The position numbers were made by a program, and so were the translations under genes. DNA of 64,000 bases from JADJOY01 sp046331705 [NCBI: bacterium] (GTDB lineage: Bacteria; JADJOY01), in assembly GCA_046331705.1 (NCBI GenBank), contig JAXLQJ010000042.1, forward strand, positions 1 to 64,000, given 5' to 3'. This document shows, piece by piece, positions 55,999-64,000 of the stretch. Within the stretch, counting starts at the first letter, position 1, and every line of letters begins with the position of its first letter. A model generated the notes under the pieces. The model was not told the DNA's origin, made no database searches, and saw nothing but the letters and a program-made list of their open reading frames with translations.

Positions 55999-57321
55999 TC
56001 AGCCCGGCGCGTGCGACGCCGCTTCGCGCGCCTCCGCGGGCTCCCACCACCGATCGGGCGGAATCCGAACCCGATAGGCGCCGCAGAAGTCGGTGAAATA
56101 GAGGTAGGCGCTCGGCTCGTCGAAGATCAGCGCGTGCACCTTCTGACAGGTGGGCAACGTCGCGACCTCCGTCCACGTGGCGTCCGGGTTCGGGCTCAGG
56201 AACGAGATGCGCCGGCCCGCGTAGGCGCCGACGGCCGCGAGCCCGGCGGTCGGCAGATAGGTCACCGGCCGCGGCATCCCGAGAATCGGCGTCACCGCCT
56301 TCACCTCGAGCGTCCGATCGTCGATCGAGAAGAGCTGATTGGCGAAGGAGTTCGTGAGCAATACCTGCCCGAGGGGGCCGGCCGTCGCGATCCCCCAATG
56401 CCAGATGCGGATGCCGTCGCCGTAGCGCAACGTGCCGTAACGCACGTCGAGCTCGACGATCGAACGCGACGAAGCCTCGCCGCGGCCGTAGATCACCGGA
56501 CGCGTCGGGTGCCGCGCCAGCTCCTCGAGCCCCTCGATCGGCACGCGCCAGCTGCGCAGCGGCGGCTCACCCGCCAGGAACCGCTCCGGGGTCGTCTGCT
56601 CGATCCCCTTGTCGTGCTCGTGGCGCGGGCGAAGGATGAGGAAGAGCCCGAGCCCCGGAAAGTGGAACGACCGGTAATACGGCGTCTGCTCGTCGCGCAC
56701 GCTCCACGTGCTCGTCGCCGGGTCGAGGATGTAGGTGCGCGACTGGACCCCGCCCACCGATTCGTCGATCTCTTCCCACTCGTGTGCGATCGCCGCGCCG
56801 CCGGGCAGCCCGGTCGTGAAGATCACGTGCGAGCTCGCCGTGGGCGTGAAGAACGAGCGACCGTCGGGGCGGATGACCGCCAGGCCGCGGGCCTCGTGGG
56901 GCGTATGACCATGGGTGACGATCACCGTGCCGTCGTCGCCCAGCGCGATGCCGTAAGCGCCGCGGCGCGACGAGAGCGTCTCGACCGCGAGCCTCTCGCT
57001 GTGACGCGGTGCCCGCAAGATCGGCGAGTACGCCGGCACCGCGTAGAGCGCCAAGACCCCATACGAACCCAGCGCCACCCAGCGCCGCCGGCCGCGTCGG
57101 ATCGCCCCGATCGCCGCCGCCGCGAACAGCACACCGGCGAGCGTGCCCCAGTACGAGATCACGAGCTGCACGCAGATGGGAGTCGCCAGCAGACCCCCGA
57201 GGCCGAAGCAGGCGTCCACGAACCGGCCGATGGGCCGATCGAGCCACGGCCGCGCCAGCGCGAGCAGCCGGCGCGCTCGCAGCCGCAGCGCTTCGACGCG
57301 AGCGCCGCCGGCGAGGCTCAC
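55999..57321 (-). CDS. Membrane-anchored beta-propeller-like protein of unknown function
   Basis: 440 aa from GTG at 57321, which overlaps the preceding stop as GTGA. N-terminal hydrophobic spans (FVDACFGLGGLLATPICVQL, TLAGVLFAAAAIGAI, VALGSYGVLALYAVPAYSP) precede a ~320-residue domain with repeating strand patterns (YGIALGDDGTVIVTHGHTP, GLAVIRPDGRSFFTPTASS, VIYGRGEASSRSIVELD), reminiscent of a seven-bladed propeller. I do not recognise the family. It follows the cytochrome-like fragment and precedes the full cytochrome gene by 140 bp, which suggests a shared electron-transfer or sensing role, unproven. Confidence 0.65.
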   Translation of the reverse strand: MSLAGGARVEALRLRARRLLALARPWLDRPIGRFVDACFGLGGLLATPICVQLVISYWGTLAGVLFAAAAIGAIRRGRRRWVALGSYGVLALYAVPAYSPILRAPRHSERLAVETLSSRRGAYGIALGDDGTVIVTHGHTPHEARGLAVIRPDGRSFFTPTASSHVIFTTGLPGGAAIAHEWEEIDESVGGVQSRTYILDPATSTWSVRDEQTPYYRSFHFPGLGLFLILRPRHEHDKGIEQTTPERFLAGEPPLRSWRVPIEGLEELARHPTRPVIYGRGEASSRSIVELDVRYGTLRYGDGIRIWHWGIATAGPLGQVLLTNSFANQLFSIDDRTLEVKAVTPILGMPRPVTYLPTAGLAAVGAYAGRRISFLSPNPDATWTEVATLPTCQKVHALIFDEPSAYLYFTDFCGAYRVRIPPDRWWEPAEAREAASHAPG

Positions 57322-57695
57322 GGAGCCACCGAGGAGAGCACGAGGCCTGCGGCGAGCTCGTCGATTCGCGCGCCACGCCCGGGCAGCGCGTCGCGCCCTT
57401 CGACGCCGCCCACGGCCCTCGAGCGCCGGTCTCCGATCGCCATGCCGTTCTCTTCCCGACACCGGTGGGACAGCGGGACCAACGCCTCGGGGCCGTCGAA
57501 ACCGGACGCCACGCGCACGTTGCCGCTCGTGTTGCCGATCCGCGTGGCGAGCCGCCGCCGTCCGAGATCCGGCGGGCAGCCGGTGAACGCCGGACCGACG
57601 CGCCCGCGCACGCCAGCCGTTTCCCGCGTTTCGATGCGCACCGGCGGCCCCACGTCTCGCGTCGCGAGCGTGGCGCCCGGGCCCTCGAGCGGCAA
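57318..57695 (-). pseudogene. Fragment resembling the C-terminus of the five-haem cytochrome
   Basis: About 125 codons in an open frame without a convincing start (only TTG at its 5' end). It reads VGPPVRIETRETAGV, GFDGPEALVPLSHRCREENGMAIGD and ends DELAAGLVLSSVAP. The full cytochrome reads GQPIVRIETRATERVG, GFDGPEDGVRLGKRLWDAEGMAITD and GDLAEGVVLSSAPP in the same order, with a ~45-residue gap in the fragment. No CxxCH motif remains. It is best explained as a decayed partial duplication. It is 26 bp after the ATPase gene and its stop is coupled to the propeller-protein gene, so it may still be translated. Confidence 0.65.
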
Positions 57696-57721
57696 GACGC
57701 CTCGCGACCCGCCGAGCGCGC

Positions 57722-58852
57722 TCAGCTCGTGAGGCGCGCGATGTGCGCGATGCGCGCGCCGCCGTCGCGTGCGAAGAGATGGATCCGCGACGAATCGAGC
57801 GCGAGCCGCGCAGACGCGCCCGCGACGAGGTCGCGCATGCCCGGAGCGCGCGCGATCAGGCGCAGCCCCGGGGCAGAGCCGTTCGCCGCCACCAGCGTCG
57901 CGTGGACCAAGGTCTCGTGCCCGAGATTCTCGACGTGCTCGACCGTCGCCGCCAGGCCCTCGCCCTCCGTCACGCGCACGTCCTCCGGCCGAATGCCGGC
58001 GATCACGCTCGCGCCCAGCGCCGCCCGCAGCGCCTCGTCCCCCGCGAGCGGCGGCGGCAGACGCAATCGCTCGCCGCCGAGCACGATCGCGAGCCCATCC
58101 GCGCTCGCCTCGAGCGTGGTCGCGAACAGGTTCATGGGCGGGTTGCCGATGAAACCGGCGACGAACGCATTCGCCGGCGCCGCGTAGAGCTCGCGCGGAG
58201 TGGCCACCTGCTGCAACCGCCCCCGCTCCAGCACGGCCACCCGATCGCCGAGCGTCATCGCCTCCACCTGATCGTGGGTGACGTAGACCATCGTGGTGCG
58301 CATGCGACGCTGGAGTGACTTGATCTCGGCGCGCACTTGCACGCGCAGTCGCGCATCCAGGTTGGAGAGCGGCTCGTCGAGGAGCGACACCGATGGCTCA
58401 CGCACCAGCGCGCGCCCCATCGCCACCCGCTGCCGCTCGCCCCCGGAGAGCTGCTTGGGCAGCCGGTCGAGCCACGGCTCGATCTCGAGCGCGCGCGCGA
58501 TCGCGCTCACGCGCCTGCCGATCTCGTCCTTCGGCATGCGCCGCATCTGCAGCGGAAAGCCGAGGTTCTCCCGCGCGGTCAAGTGCGGGTAGAGCGCGTA
58601 GTCCTGGAACACCATCGCCACGTTGCGCGCCTGCGGCGAGTCGCGGTCGACGATCCGGTCGTCGATCCGCACGTGCCCGCCCGTCGCCGTCTCGAGGCCC
58701 GCGATCACCCGGAGCGCCGTCGACTTGCCGCAGCCCGACGGCCCGACCAGCACCAAGAGCTCGCCGTCCGCGACGGTGAGGCAGACGTCCACGAGCGCCT
58801 GGCGTCCCGTGGAATACGTCTTTTCAAGGTGCTCGAGCGTGAGCGTGGCCAC
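57722..58852 (-). CDS. Sugar ABC transporter ATP-binding protein (UgpC/MsmK type)
   Basis: 376 aa from GTG at 58852. Walker A GPSGCGKST, Q-loop VFQDYALYPHLT, signature LSGGERQRVAMGRALVREP (with Walker B VSLLDEPLSNLDARLR) and the H-loop YVTHDQVEAM are intact. A C-terminal TOBE/OB domain (residues ~240-376) has the IRPEDVRV motif. Such ATPases serve multiple CUT1 importers, and this is the only ATPase in the window, so it probably energises the permeases at 44.5-46.3 kb. It follows the GH144-like gene by 18 bp. Confidence 0.95.
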   Translation of the reverse strand: MATLTLEHLEKTYSTGRQALVDVCLTVADGELLVLVGPSGCGKSTALRVIAGLETATGGHVRIDDRIVDRDSPQARNVAMVFQDYALYPHLTARENLGFPLQMRRMPKDEIGRRVSAIARALEIEPWLDRLPKQLSGGERQRVAMGRALVREPSVSLLDEPLSNLDARLRVQVRAEIKSLQRRMRTTMVYVTHDQVEAMTLGDRVAVLERGRLQQVATPRELYAAPANAFVAGFIGNPPMNLFATTLEASADGLAIVLGGERLRLPPPLAGDEALRAALGASVIAGIRPEDVRVTEGEGLAATVEHVENLGHETLVHATLVAANGSAPGLRLIARAPGMRDLVAGASARLALDSSRIHLFARDGGARIAHIARLTS

Positions 58853-58870
58853 GGCGCTCCTGCGTGCGAC

Positions 58871-60439
58871 TCAGTCGAAGAAGCGCTCGGCGGCGATCGT
58901 GGGCAGTGCACCCGCCACGATCGGATCGGATTCGAAGAGCCGCTGGATGCGGTGATCGGCGAGGTGGTTCGCGAGAGCCACGAAGATCATCGCTTGGTCG
59001 AGCGTGAGGTAGGTGGTCGCGACCGCGCCGGTGGTGGGATCGACCGCGTCGAAGAACCCCCACTCTCCGTAGACCGGGTAGTGCGCGGCCAGCGCTTGCA
59101 GGTTCGTGAGCGCGCGCTCGGGGTCGACCGCCACCGCGAGCGCCGCCGCGTGCGGCGTCACCGCGCCCACGCCGTAGCCGATCGCGCCGAGGGGCTTCAC
59201 GCCGTACTCGCCGTACTCGCGCGTGCCGGGCTTGCTGCTCGGCGACATCCCCCAGACCGGATAGCCGAGCTGCTCGGAGGCGAAGCGTCGCTGCACCTCG
59301 ACGTGCGCGGCGTCGTTGGCGCCCAGGCTCGCCGGGAAGAGCCGTGGCTCGTCCACGACCAGCGTCGGCATGAGCGCCTCGAACATGCTGCCGCCCCACG
59401 AGGGCACGTACCGCACGCCGCCCCACTCGTACCAACCGCCGAAGTAGCGGGTGTCGACGTCGGTCTTCTCGCGGCGCCCGCGCGGCGGCTGCGACTGCCA
59501 GCCGCAGCTCTCGTGGAAGGTGCGGATCATCCGGTACCAGTGCTCCGCAGGGGCCTGGCCGCGGCCGATGGCGATGAGGCTGCCGAGACGAGACTCCGCG
59601 TAGAGCACTCCGTAGTGGTAGCGCGAGCGCTGGGCGCGCTGAACGAAGTAGCCGTGCGTCATGCGCCCGAGCTTCCGATCGTAGAAGAATCCGTAGTCCA
59701 TCGCGTCGATCAGCGCGGTGGCGCGAGCGCTCAGCTCGGGATGGCGGTTCCGCACCACCACCAGCCCGGCGATGAGCCACGACGAATCGACGAACGAGAG
59801 CAGATTGCTGGTTCGCTCCAGCGAGGTGGTGTCGTAGTAGTTGAAGAAGAACCCGTGATCGCGCTCCAGGGCGTCGAGGGTGTGGAAGAGGAGCGAGAGC
59901 CGCTTCGAGGCACCGGGCTCGTCGACGAGCCCCAGCTCCTCCGCGGCCACGATCGAGAGCATGCGAAGACCCACGTTGGTGACGTTGGCGTAGTCGCCGA
60001 CCACGCCGCCAACCGCGCCCTCCGCTGCCGCGCCGTCCAGGTGGACGTGGTCCACGGGCAGACCGTTCTCGCGATCGTGGAGTGCATCGAGGCCGCGCCA
60101 GGTATCCGCCGCCACCCGGCGTGCGAACGCCTCTGGCTCGACTGGCAACGTCGCGCGGTCCACGTGGAGCTGGGAGGGCCAACCGTTCATGCGCGCGCGA
60201 ACGAACGGCCGCGCGGCCAGCTGACCGCCGTGAGCGGCTTCCCACGCCTTCTTCCGGGGTGCTTCGACGATCTCGAGAAGCGCGGGCTCGGCGTGACCGC
60301 CTTCGACCTCGCGCCCCAGCTCGCACACCTCGTCCCCCGTCCAGAGCGCGTGCCAGCGCGCGCATCCCGCGCCGAGCGCGAGCGCGACGAGACACGCGGG
60401 GACGACGAGGCCGCCGAGGCGGTGCGAGCGCGCGCTCAT
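58871..60439 (-). CDS. Secreted glucoamylase-like protein (PF10091; GH144 beta-1,2-glucanase-like)
   Basis: 522 aa from ATG at 60439. Signal sequence ends near LGAGC, a possible lipidation site (Gly at -3 is atypical). The (alpha/alpha)6 PF10091 fold is evident: RTWRGLDALHDRENGLPVDHV (in parts), NYYDTTSLERTSNLLSFVDSSW, YFGGWYEWGGVRYVPSWGGSMFEALMP (in parts) and YGVKPLGAIGYGVGAVTPHAA. PF10091 contains the GH144 endo-beta-1,2-glucanases (SGL) and the central part of cyclic glucan synthase. The neighbouring ATPase, GH94, opgGH and ABC genes support beta-1,2-glucan as substrate. Catalytic Glu not verified by eye. Confidence 0.87.
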   Translation of the reverse strand: MSARSHRLGGLVVPACLVALALGAGCARWHALWTGDEVCELGREVEGGHAEPALLEIVEAPRKKAWEAAHGGQLAARPFVRARMNGWPSQLHVDRATLPVEPEAFARRVAADTWRGLDALHDRENGLPVDHVHLDGAAAEGAVGGVVGDYANVTNVGLRMLSIVAAEELGLVDEPGASKRLSLLFHTLDALERDHGFFFNYYDTTSLERTSNLLSFVDSSWLIAGLVVVRNRHPELSARATALIDAMDYGFFYDRKLGRMTHGYFVQRAQRSRYHYGVLYAESRLGSLIAIGRGQAPAEHWYRMIRTFHESCGWQSQPPRGRREKTDVDTRYFGGWYEWGGVRYVPSWGGSMFEALMPTLVVDEPRLFPASLGANDAAHVEVQRRFASEQLGYPVWGMSPSSKPGTREYGEYGVKPLGAIGYGVGAVTPHAAALAVAVDPERALTNLQALAAHYPVYGEWGFFDAVDPTTGAVATTYLTLDQAMIFVALANHLADHRIQRLFESDPIVAGALPTIAAERFFD

Positions 60440-60754
60440 GGCGCGCAGACGATCGTGGCGATCACCGCCGCTGTCAAGACTCGGCGAGCGTGCGCCCGCG
60501 ACGCGGGCTGGCGTTTGGGTCCCAGACGGCGCGAGCTCCGTCGATCCCGCGCGTTCCCCGCGCCAGCGGCACCTCTGGCAGTCCCGCGCATCCCGAAAAC
60601 CCGGCGGCGGGTCGCCGAGGGTGTCGGGGCGGTGCTCGGGGCGGTGCCGTCCGCGTGCGTACTGGGTGAATCGTGCCCGGGCGCTGACAGAACGCTGACA
60701 ATCGAGAGCAATCGTGAGTCACGGTCCCGATGAGCCCCCATCCAAGGCGGTGAC
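60440..60754. promoter_or_regulatory. 315-bp divergent intergenic region
   Basis: It lies between the GH144-like gene (leftward) and the acyltransferase gene (rightward), so it holds both promoters. A short direct repeat (CAATCGAGAG / CAATCGTGAG near 60700-60716) is the only visible pattern. No gene. Confidence 0.5.
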
Positions 60755-61402
60755 ATGACTGTCCATCCCATCCGGCCAGAACCACCCCCACACCGCCAAG
60801 CGCATGGCCCCATCGCGCGCAACATCGGGCGACTCTGGCTGCGGGCCTTCGGCTTCCGCGTCGCCGGACGCCGTCCGCCGGTCGAGAAATACGTGCTCAT
60901 CTGCGCGCCCCATACCTCGAACTGGGACGCGTTCTTCATGCTGGCCATGTCGTTCGTCCTCGACATGAAGCTGAGCTGGATGGTGAAGGACACGATCGTG
61001 AAGGGTGCGTTCGGCTGGTTCCTCCGCAAGCTCGGAGCGCTGCCGATCAATCGGCGCTCGCCCCAGAACATGGTGGATCAGATGGCGGAGGCCTTCGCCA
61101 AGACCGACGAGCTGGTGCTCGCCGTGCCCCCCGAGGGAACCCGCAAGCGGACCGACTACTGGAAGAGCGGCTTCTATTACATCGCGCTCAAGGCGGGCGT
61201 TCCGATCGTGCCATCGGTCCTCGACTACGGCCGCAAGATCGGCACGGTGCTGCCGCCATTCACGCCGAGCGGCGACATCGACGCCGACATGAAGATGCTC
61301 GCCGAGATCTACCAGGGCTCGATGGCCAAGGTCCCCGCCAAGTTCGGGCCCGTGGCCGTGCGCGCCGCCAACGACGAAGCGCTGCGCGCCGCAGCCGGCT
61401 GA
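60755..61402 (+). CDS. 1-acylglycerol-3-phosphate O-acyltransferase (PlsC-like)
   Basis: 215 aa from ATG at 60755. The acyltransferase H-x4-D motif is H53-TSNW-D58 (CAPHTSNWDAF), the second block is LGALPINRRSPQNMVDQM and the third PPEGTRKRTDYWKSGFYYIA. It transfers an acyl chain to a lysophospholipid at the inner membrane; one hydrophobic segment (FFMLAMSFVLDMKL) may anchor it. It is convergent with the pirin gene, with only 6 bp between them. Confidence 0.9.
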   Translation: MTVHPIRPEPPPHRQAHGPIARNIGRLWLRAFGFRVAGRRPPVEKYVLICAPHTSNWDAFFMLAMSFVLDMKLSWMVKDTIVKGAFGWFLRKLGALPINRRSPQNMVDQMAEAFAKTDELVLAVPPEGTRKRTDYWKSGFYYIALKAGVPIVPSVLDYGRKIGTVLPPFTPSGDIDADMKMLAEIYQGSMAKVPAKFGPVAVRAANDEALRAAAG

Positions 61403-61408
61403 GCGGAC

Positions 61409-62107
<699 letters not shown>

Positions 62108-62180
62108 GATCGCCTCCCCTCGGCCCGCGTCGCGGCTGATCGCGACGTGGCTCGCCAAGGTAGGTCCGCGAAGCCTGAAG

Positions 62181-63380
62181 TCAATTCGAGCGTCCACGGC
62201 GCTCGCGACTCCACTCGAGCCATCGATCGGTCGAACGCTCGACCGCGTGCTCGACCGCGACCGATCCCGCCACCACCAGCGCGACCACGCCACTCGCCGC
62301 GAGCACGAACGTACCGGTCGGAAGCACGCGCATCCGCCCACCCGCGTACATCACGAACGGCAGGTGCAAGAGATAGATCCCGTACGAGTACTTGCCGAGG
62401 AACGCGAAGCATCGTCGAGCGACGAGGCCGCCCTCGAGCCATCGCGCCAGGTTCACCAGCACGACGAAGAGCCCGATTCCCACCAGTGCGTTGGTGAAGC
62501 AATAGCCGGCCGTCGATCGATAGCTCACGATCCCGACCTGGTGGGCGAGCAATCCCGCGACCACCACCGGCCAACGGAAGAGGCGCGCCTCGACCGCCAG
62601 CCCGTCCCGACGGTGGGCGATCCCGAGCGCCATGCCGAACGTGAACTCCGCCATCCGCCCCGCGAAGAGCGCGCCCTCCGCCCAGTGGTTGCTGATCGCC
62701 CAGCCGGCGAAGAGCGCCGCGCGCACCGCGGCGGTGCCGAGCACGCCGAACACGACCAGCCCGGTGGGACCGAGCCGCCGCGCCAGCCACCACAGCGCGG
62801 GAAAGACCAGATAGAGCTCGATCAAGAGCGTCAGGTACCACCACGCCGGATTGAGGTAGTGGTGGATGGTCTCGATGGGCCAGATGCGCAGCCCCGTGAG
62901 GCTCACGAGCAAGCGCAGATCGATCGCTTCGTGCGGGCGCGCGAACGCCGCTGCCAGCACGATCGCGTGCGCGACCCAATAGAGCGGAAAGAGCCGAAGC
63001 AGCCGCCGGCGATACCACTCAGCCCAGCCCGCCTGCGGCCCAGGGCTGTCGCCGAGCGCCCGCGCGAGACCGAATCCCGCCACCACCAAGAACACGCCCA
63101 CGGCGTGGAAGCCGAGCAATACGAGGCTCGCGAGCAGGCCGCGCCCCCAGCACGCGACTCGCGCGAGCCCGAAGACACCCGCCGCATCCGCGCACGAAGC
63201 ACCGAGCTGCCCCAGGTAACCGGCCGCGAGCGGATCGACGGTGCCCGTGCGCCGCGCCTCCAGAACCAGATGGAAGTACGTGATCCACAGGATGGAGAGC
63301 CCTTTGACGACGTCCACCCACGCGAGTCGCGGCGCCGCGCGGGCGCGCGTGACGCGAGCGGCGTCGTCCGACGTCGACAC
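62181..63380 (-). CDS. Acyltransferase 3 family (OafA-like) membrane protein
   Basis: 399 aa from GTG at 63380. About ten membrane segments. The family marker at the N-terminus is RLAWVDVVKGLSILWITYFHLV with the catalytic-type His. Later blocks FLVVAGFGLARALGDS, RRRLLRLFPLYWVAHAIVL, LNPAWWYLTLLIELYLVFP and FLGKYSYGIYLLHLPFV fit the family. It O-acylates a surface or membrane glycan from cytoplasmic acyl-CoA. The acceptor is unknown; OPG backbones are one possibility given the neighbourhood. It begins 4 bp after the FGGY kinase stop. Confidence 0.9.
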   Translation of the reverse strand: MSTSDDAARVTRARAAPRLAWVDVVKGLSILWITYFHLVLEARRTGTVDPLAAGYLGQLGASCADAAGVFGLARVACWGRGLLASLVLLGFHAVGVFLVVAGFGLARALGDSPGPQAGWAEWYRRRLLRLFPLYWVAHAIVLAAAFARPHEAIDLRLLVSLTGLRIWPIETIHHYLNPAWWYLTLLIELYLVFPALWWLARRLGPTGLVVFGVLGTAAVRAALFAGWAISNHWAEGALFAGRMAEFTFGMALGIAHRRDGLAVEARLFRWPVVVAGLLAHQVGIVSYRSTAGYCFTNALVGIGLFVVLVNLARWLEGGLVARRCFAFLGKYSYGIYLLHLPFVMYAGGRMRVLPTGTFVLAASGVVALVVAGSVAVEHAVERSTDRWLEWSRERRGRSN

Positions 63381-63384
63381 CGGT

Positions 63385-64000
63385 TCAGGTGCGATTCAGC
63401 CGGTGGTAGAGCGCGCGGGTGCGGCCATAGAACCGCACGAAGACGTCGAAGAGCTCGTCGTAGAGCGCACGGGTGGCGGGATTCGGTCGGAACGTCGCGT
63501 CGATGGGTACCAGCCCGGGGATGTCTTCGAAGCGGATCCAGCCGAGCCCGATCGAAGCGAGGAATGCCGCGCCCCGGGCATTCGCCTGGCGCGGATCCTT
63601 CGCCACCAGGATCTCGCGATCGAGCACGTCCGCGAAGATCTGGCACCACAGCGGCGACATGGCGCCGCCGCCGATCAACCGCAACGGTTGCAGCGGTCGC
63701 CCCACGAACTTCTCGACGTAGCCGAGGCTCCAGCGCGTGTTGTACGCGACACCCTCGAGCACCGCGCGCACCATGTCCTCGAGCGTCGTGGTGGTCGAGA
63801 GGTTGTGGAAGCCGCCGCGCACGTGGATGTCGTCGACCGGCGTGCGCTCGCCGTTGAGCCAGGGCGTGAAGATGACCTGGTGACTGCCCGCTGGCACCGT
63901 GCTGGCGATCTCGTTCACCAGCGCGTAGGGATCGCTCGGCGTGGGGATGCCCGTGAGCGCATGGCGCCGGAACAGGATGTTCTCGGCCAGGAACGCAAGC
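63385..64000 (-). CDS. FGGY-family carbohydrate kinase, C-terminal part (cut by window edge)
   Basis: 205 residues visible; the frame continues beyond 64000 and the visible GTG at 63918 is not the true start. The second actin-like domain is complete: FTPWLNGERTPVDD, RGGFHNLS, the ATP-binding block LRLIGGGAMSPLWCQIFADVLDREI (in parts) and ANARGAAFLASIGLG. This matches xylulokinase-like kinases. Substrate cannot be settled without the N-terminal domain. It is co-directional with the acyltransferase-3 gene 4 bp downstream, so likely one transcript. Confidence 0.9.
   Translation of the reverse strand, partial: LAFLAENILFRRHALTGIPTPSDPYALVNEIASTVPAGSHQVIFTPWLNGERTPVDDIHVRGGFHNLSTTTTLEDMVRAVLEGVAYNTRWSLGYVEKFVGRPLQPLRLIGGGAMSPLWCQIFADVLDREILVAKDPRQANARGAAFLASIGLGWIRFEDIPGLVPIDATFRPNPATRALYDELFDVFVRFYGRTRALYHRLNRT

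Overview
This window looks like chromosome from a very high-G+C, Gram-negative soil or sediment bacterium. The outer-membrane side is shown by two FadL-type porins and by OpgG/OpgH. The style (many acyl-CoA dehydrogenase, lipid-transfer-type thiolase, DUF35, Rieske and P450 genes, GTG/TTG starts, G/C-ending codons) recalls Myxococcota, Binatota or related 'deltaproteobacterial' lineages, but the sequence alone does not fix the taxon. I see no rRNA, tRNA, CRISPR array, insertion sequence or phage gene.

Left part (1-30 kb), mostly lipid/steroid-like catabolism. A P450 and an acyl-CoA dehydrogenase run leftward, and an enoyl-CoA hydratase and a thioesterase run rightward, from one divergent promoter (5.3-5.5 kb). 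A second divergent promoter (17.6-17.7 kb) drives a leftward run of six genes (Rieske oxygenase, two DUF35 proteins, two cysteine-less thiolase-like proteins, acyl-CoA synthetase) and a rightward aldehyde dehydrogenase. Each promoter carries two 14-bp sites that fit the actinobacterial KstR consensus TnnAACnnGTTnnA. A second Rieske oxygenase, a GbsR/MarR-type regulator and two tandem FadL-like porins follow at 25-30 kb. Between these lie a GT-C membrane glycosyltransferase, a DUF4056 protein, a chemoreceptor, an alpha/beta hydrolase and aroA.

Middle and right part (30-64 kb). After yhbY, a GGDEF-EAL protein, a YdjM-like membrane protein and a CBS protein comes a region I read as beta-1,2-glucan metabolism. 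It holds a GH1 beta-glucosidase divergent from opgG-opgH (periplasmic glucan synthesis), a sugar ABC importer (binding protein and two permeases), a large secreted discoidin/six-hairpin protein, a GH94 phosphorylase-like gene, and on the other strand a GH144-like (PF10091) secreted protein with a UgpC/MsmK-type ATPase. Synthesis, depolymerisation, uptake, phosphorolysis and final hydrolysis could all be encoded within about 26 kb.

Inside that region the GH94 gene has four frameshifts, a small secreted-protein gene has one, and a five-haem membrane cytochrome gene has a compensating pair. A fragment resembling the cytochrome's C-terminus lies 1.5 kb away. At least one shift falls in a G run and two genes show compensating pairs, so consensus or assembly error is as likely as real decay. 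The window ends with a lysophosphatidate acyltransferase, a pirin, an acyltransferase-3 membrane protein and the C-terminal part of an FGGY sugar kinase cut by the window edge.
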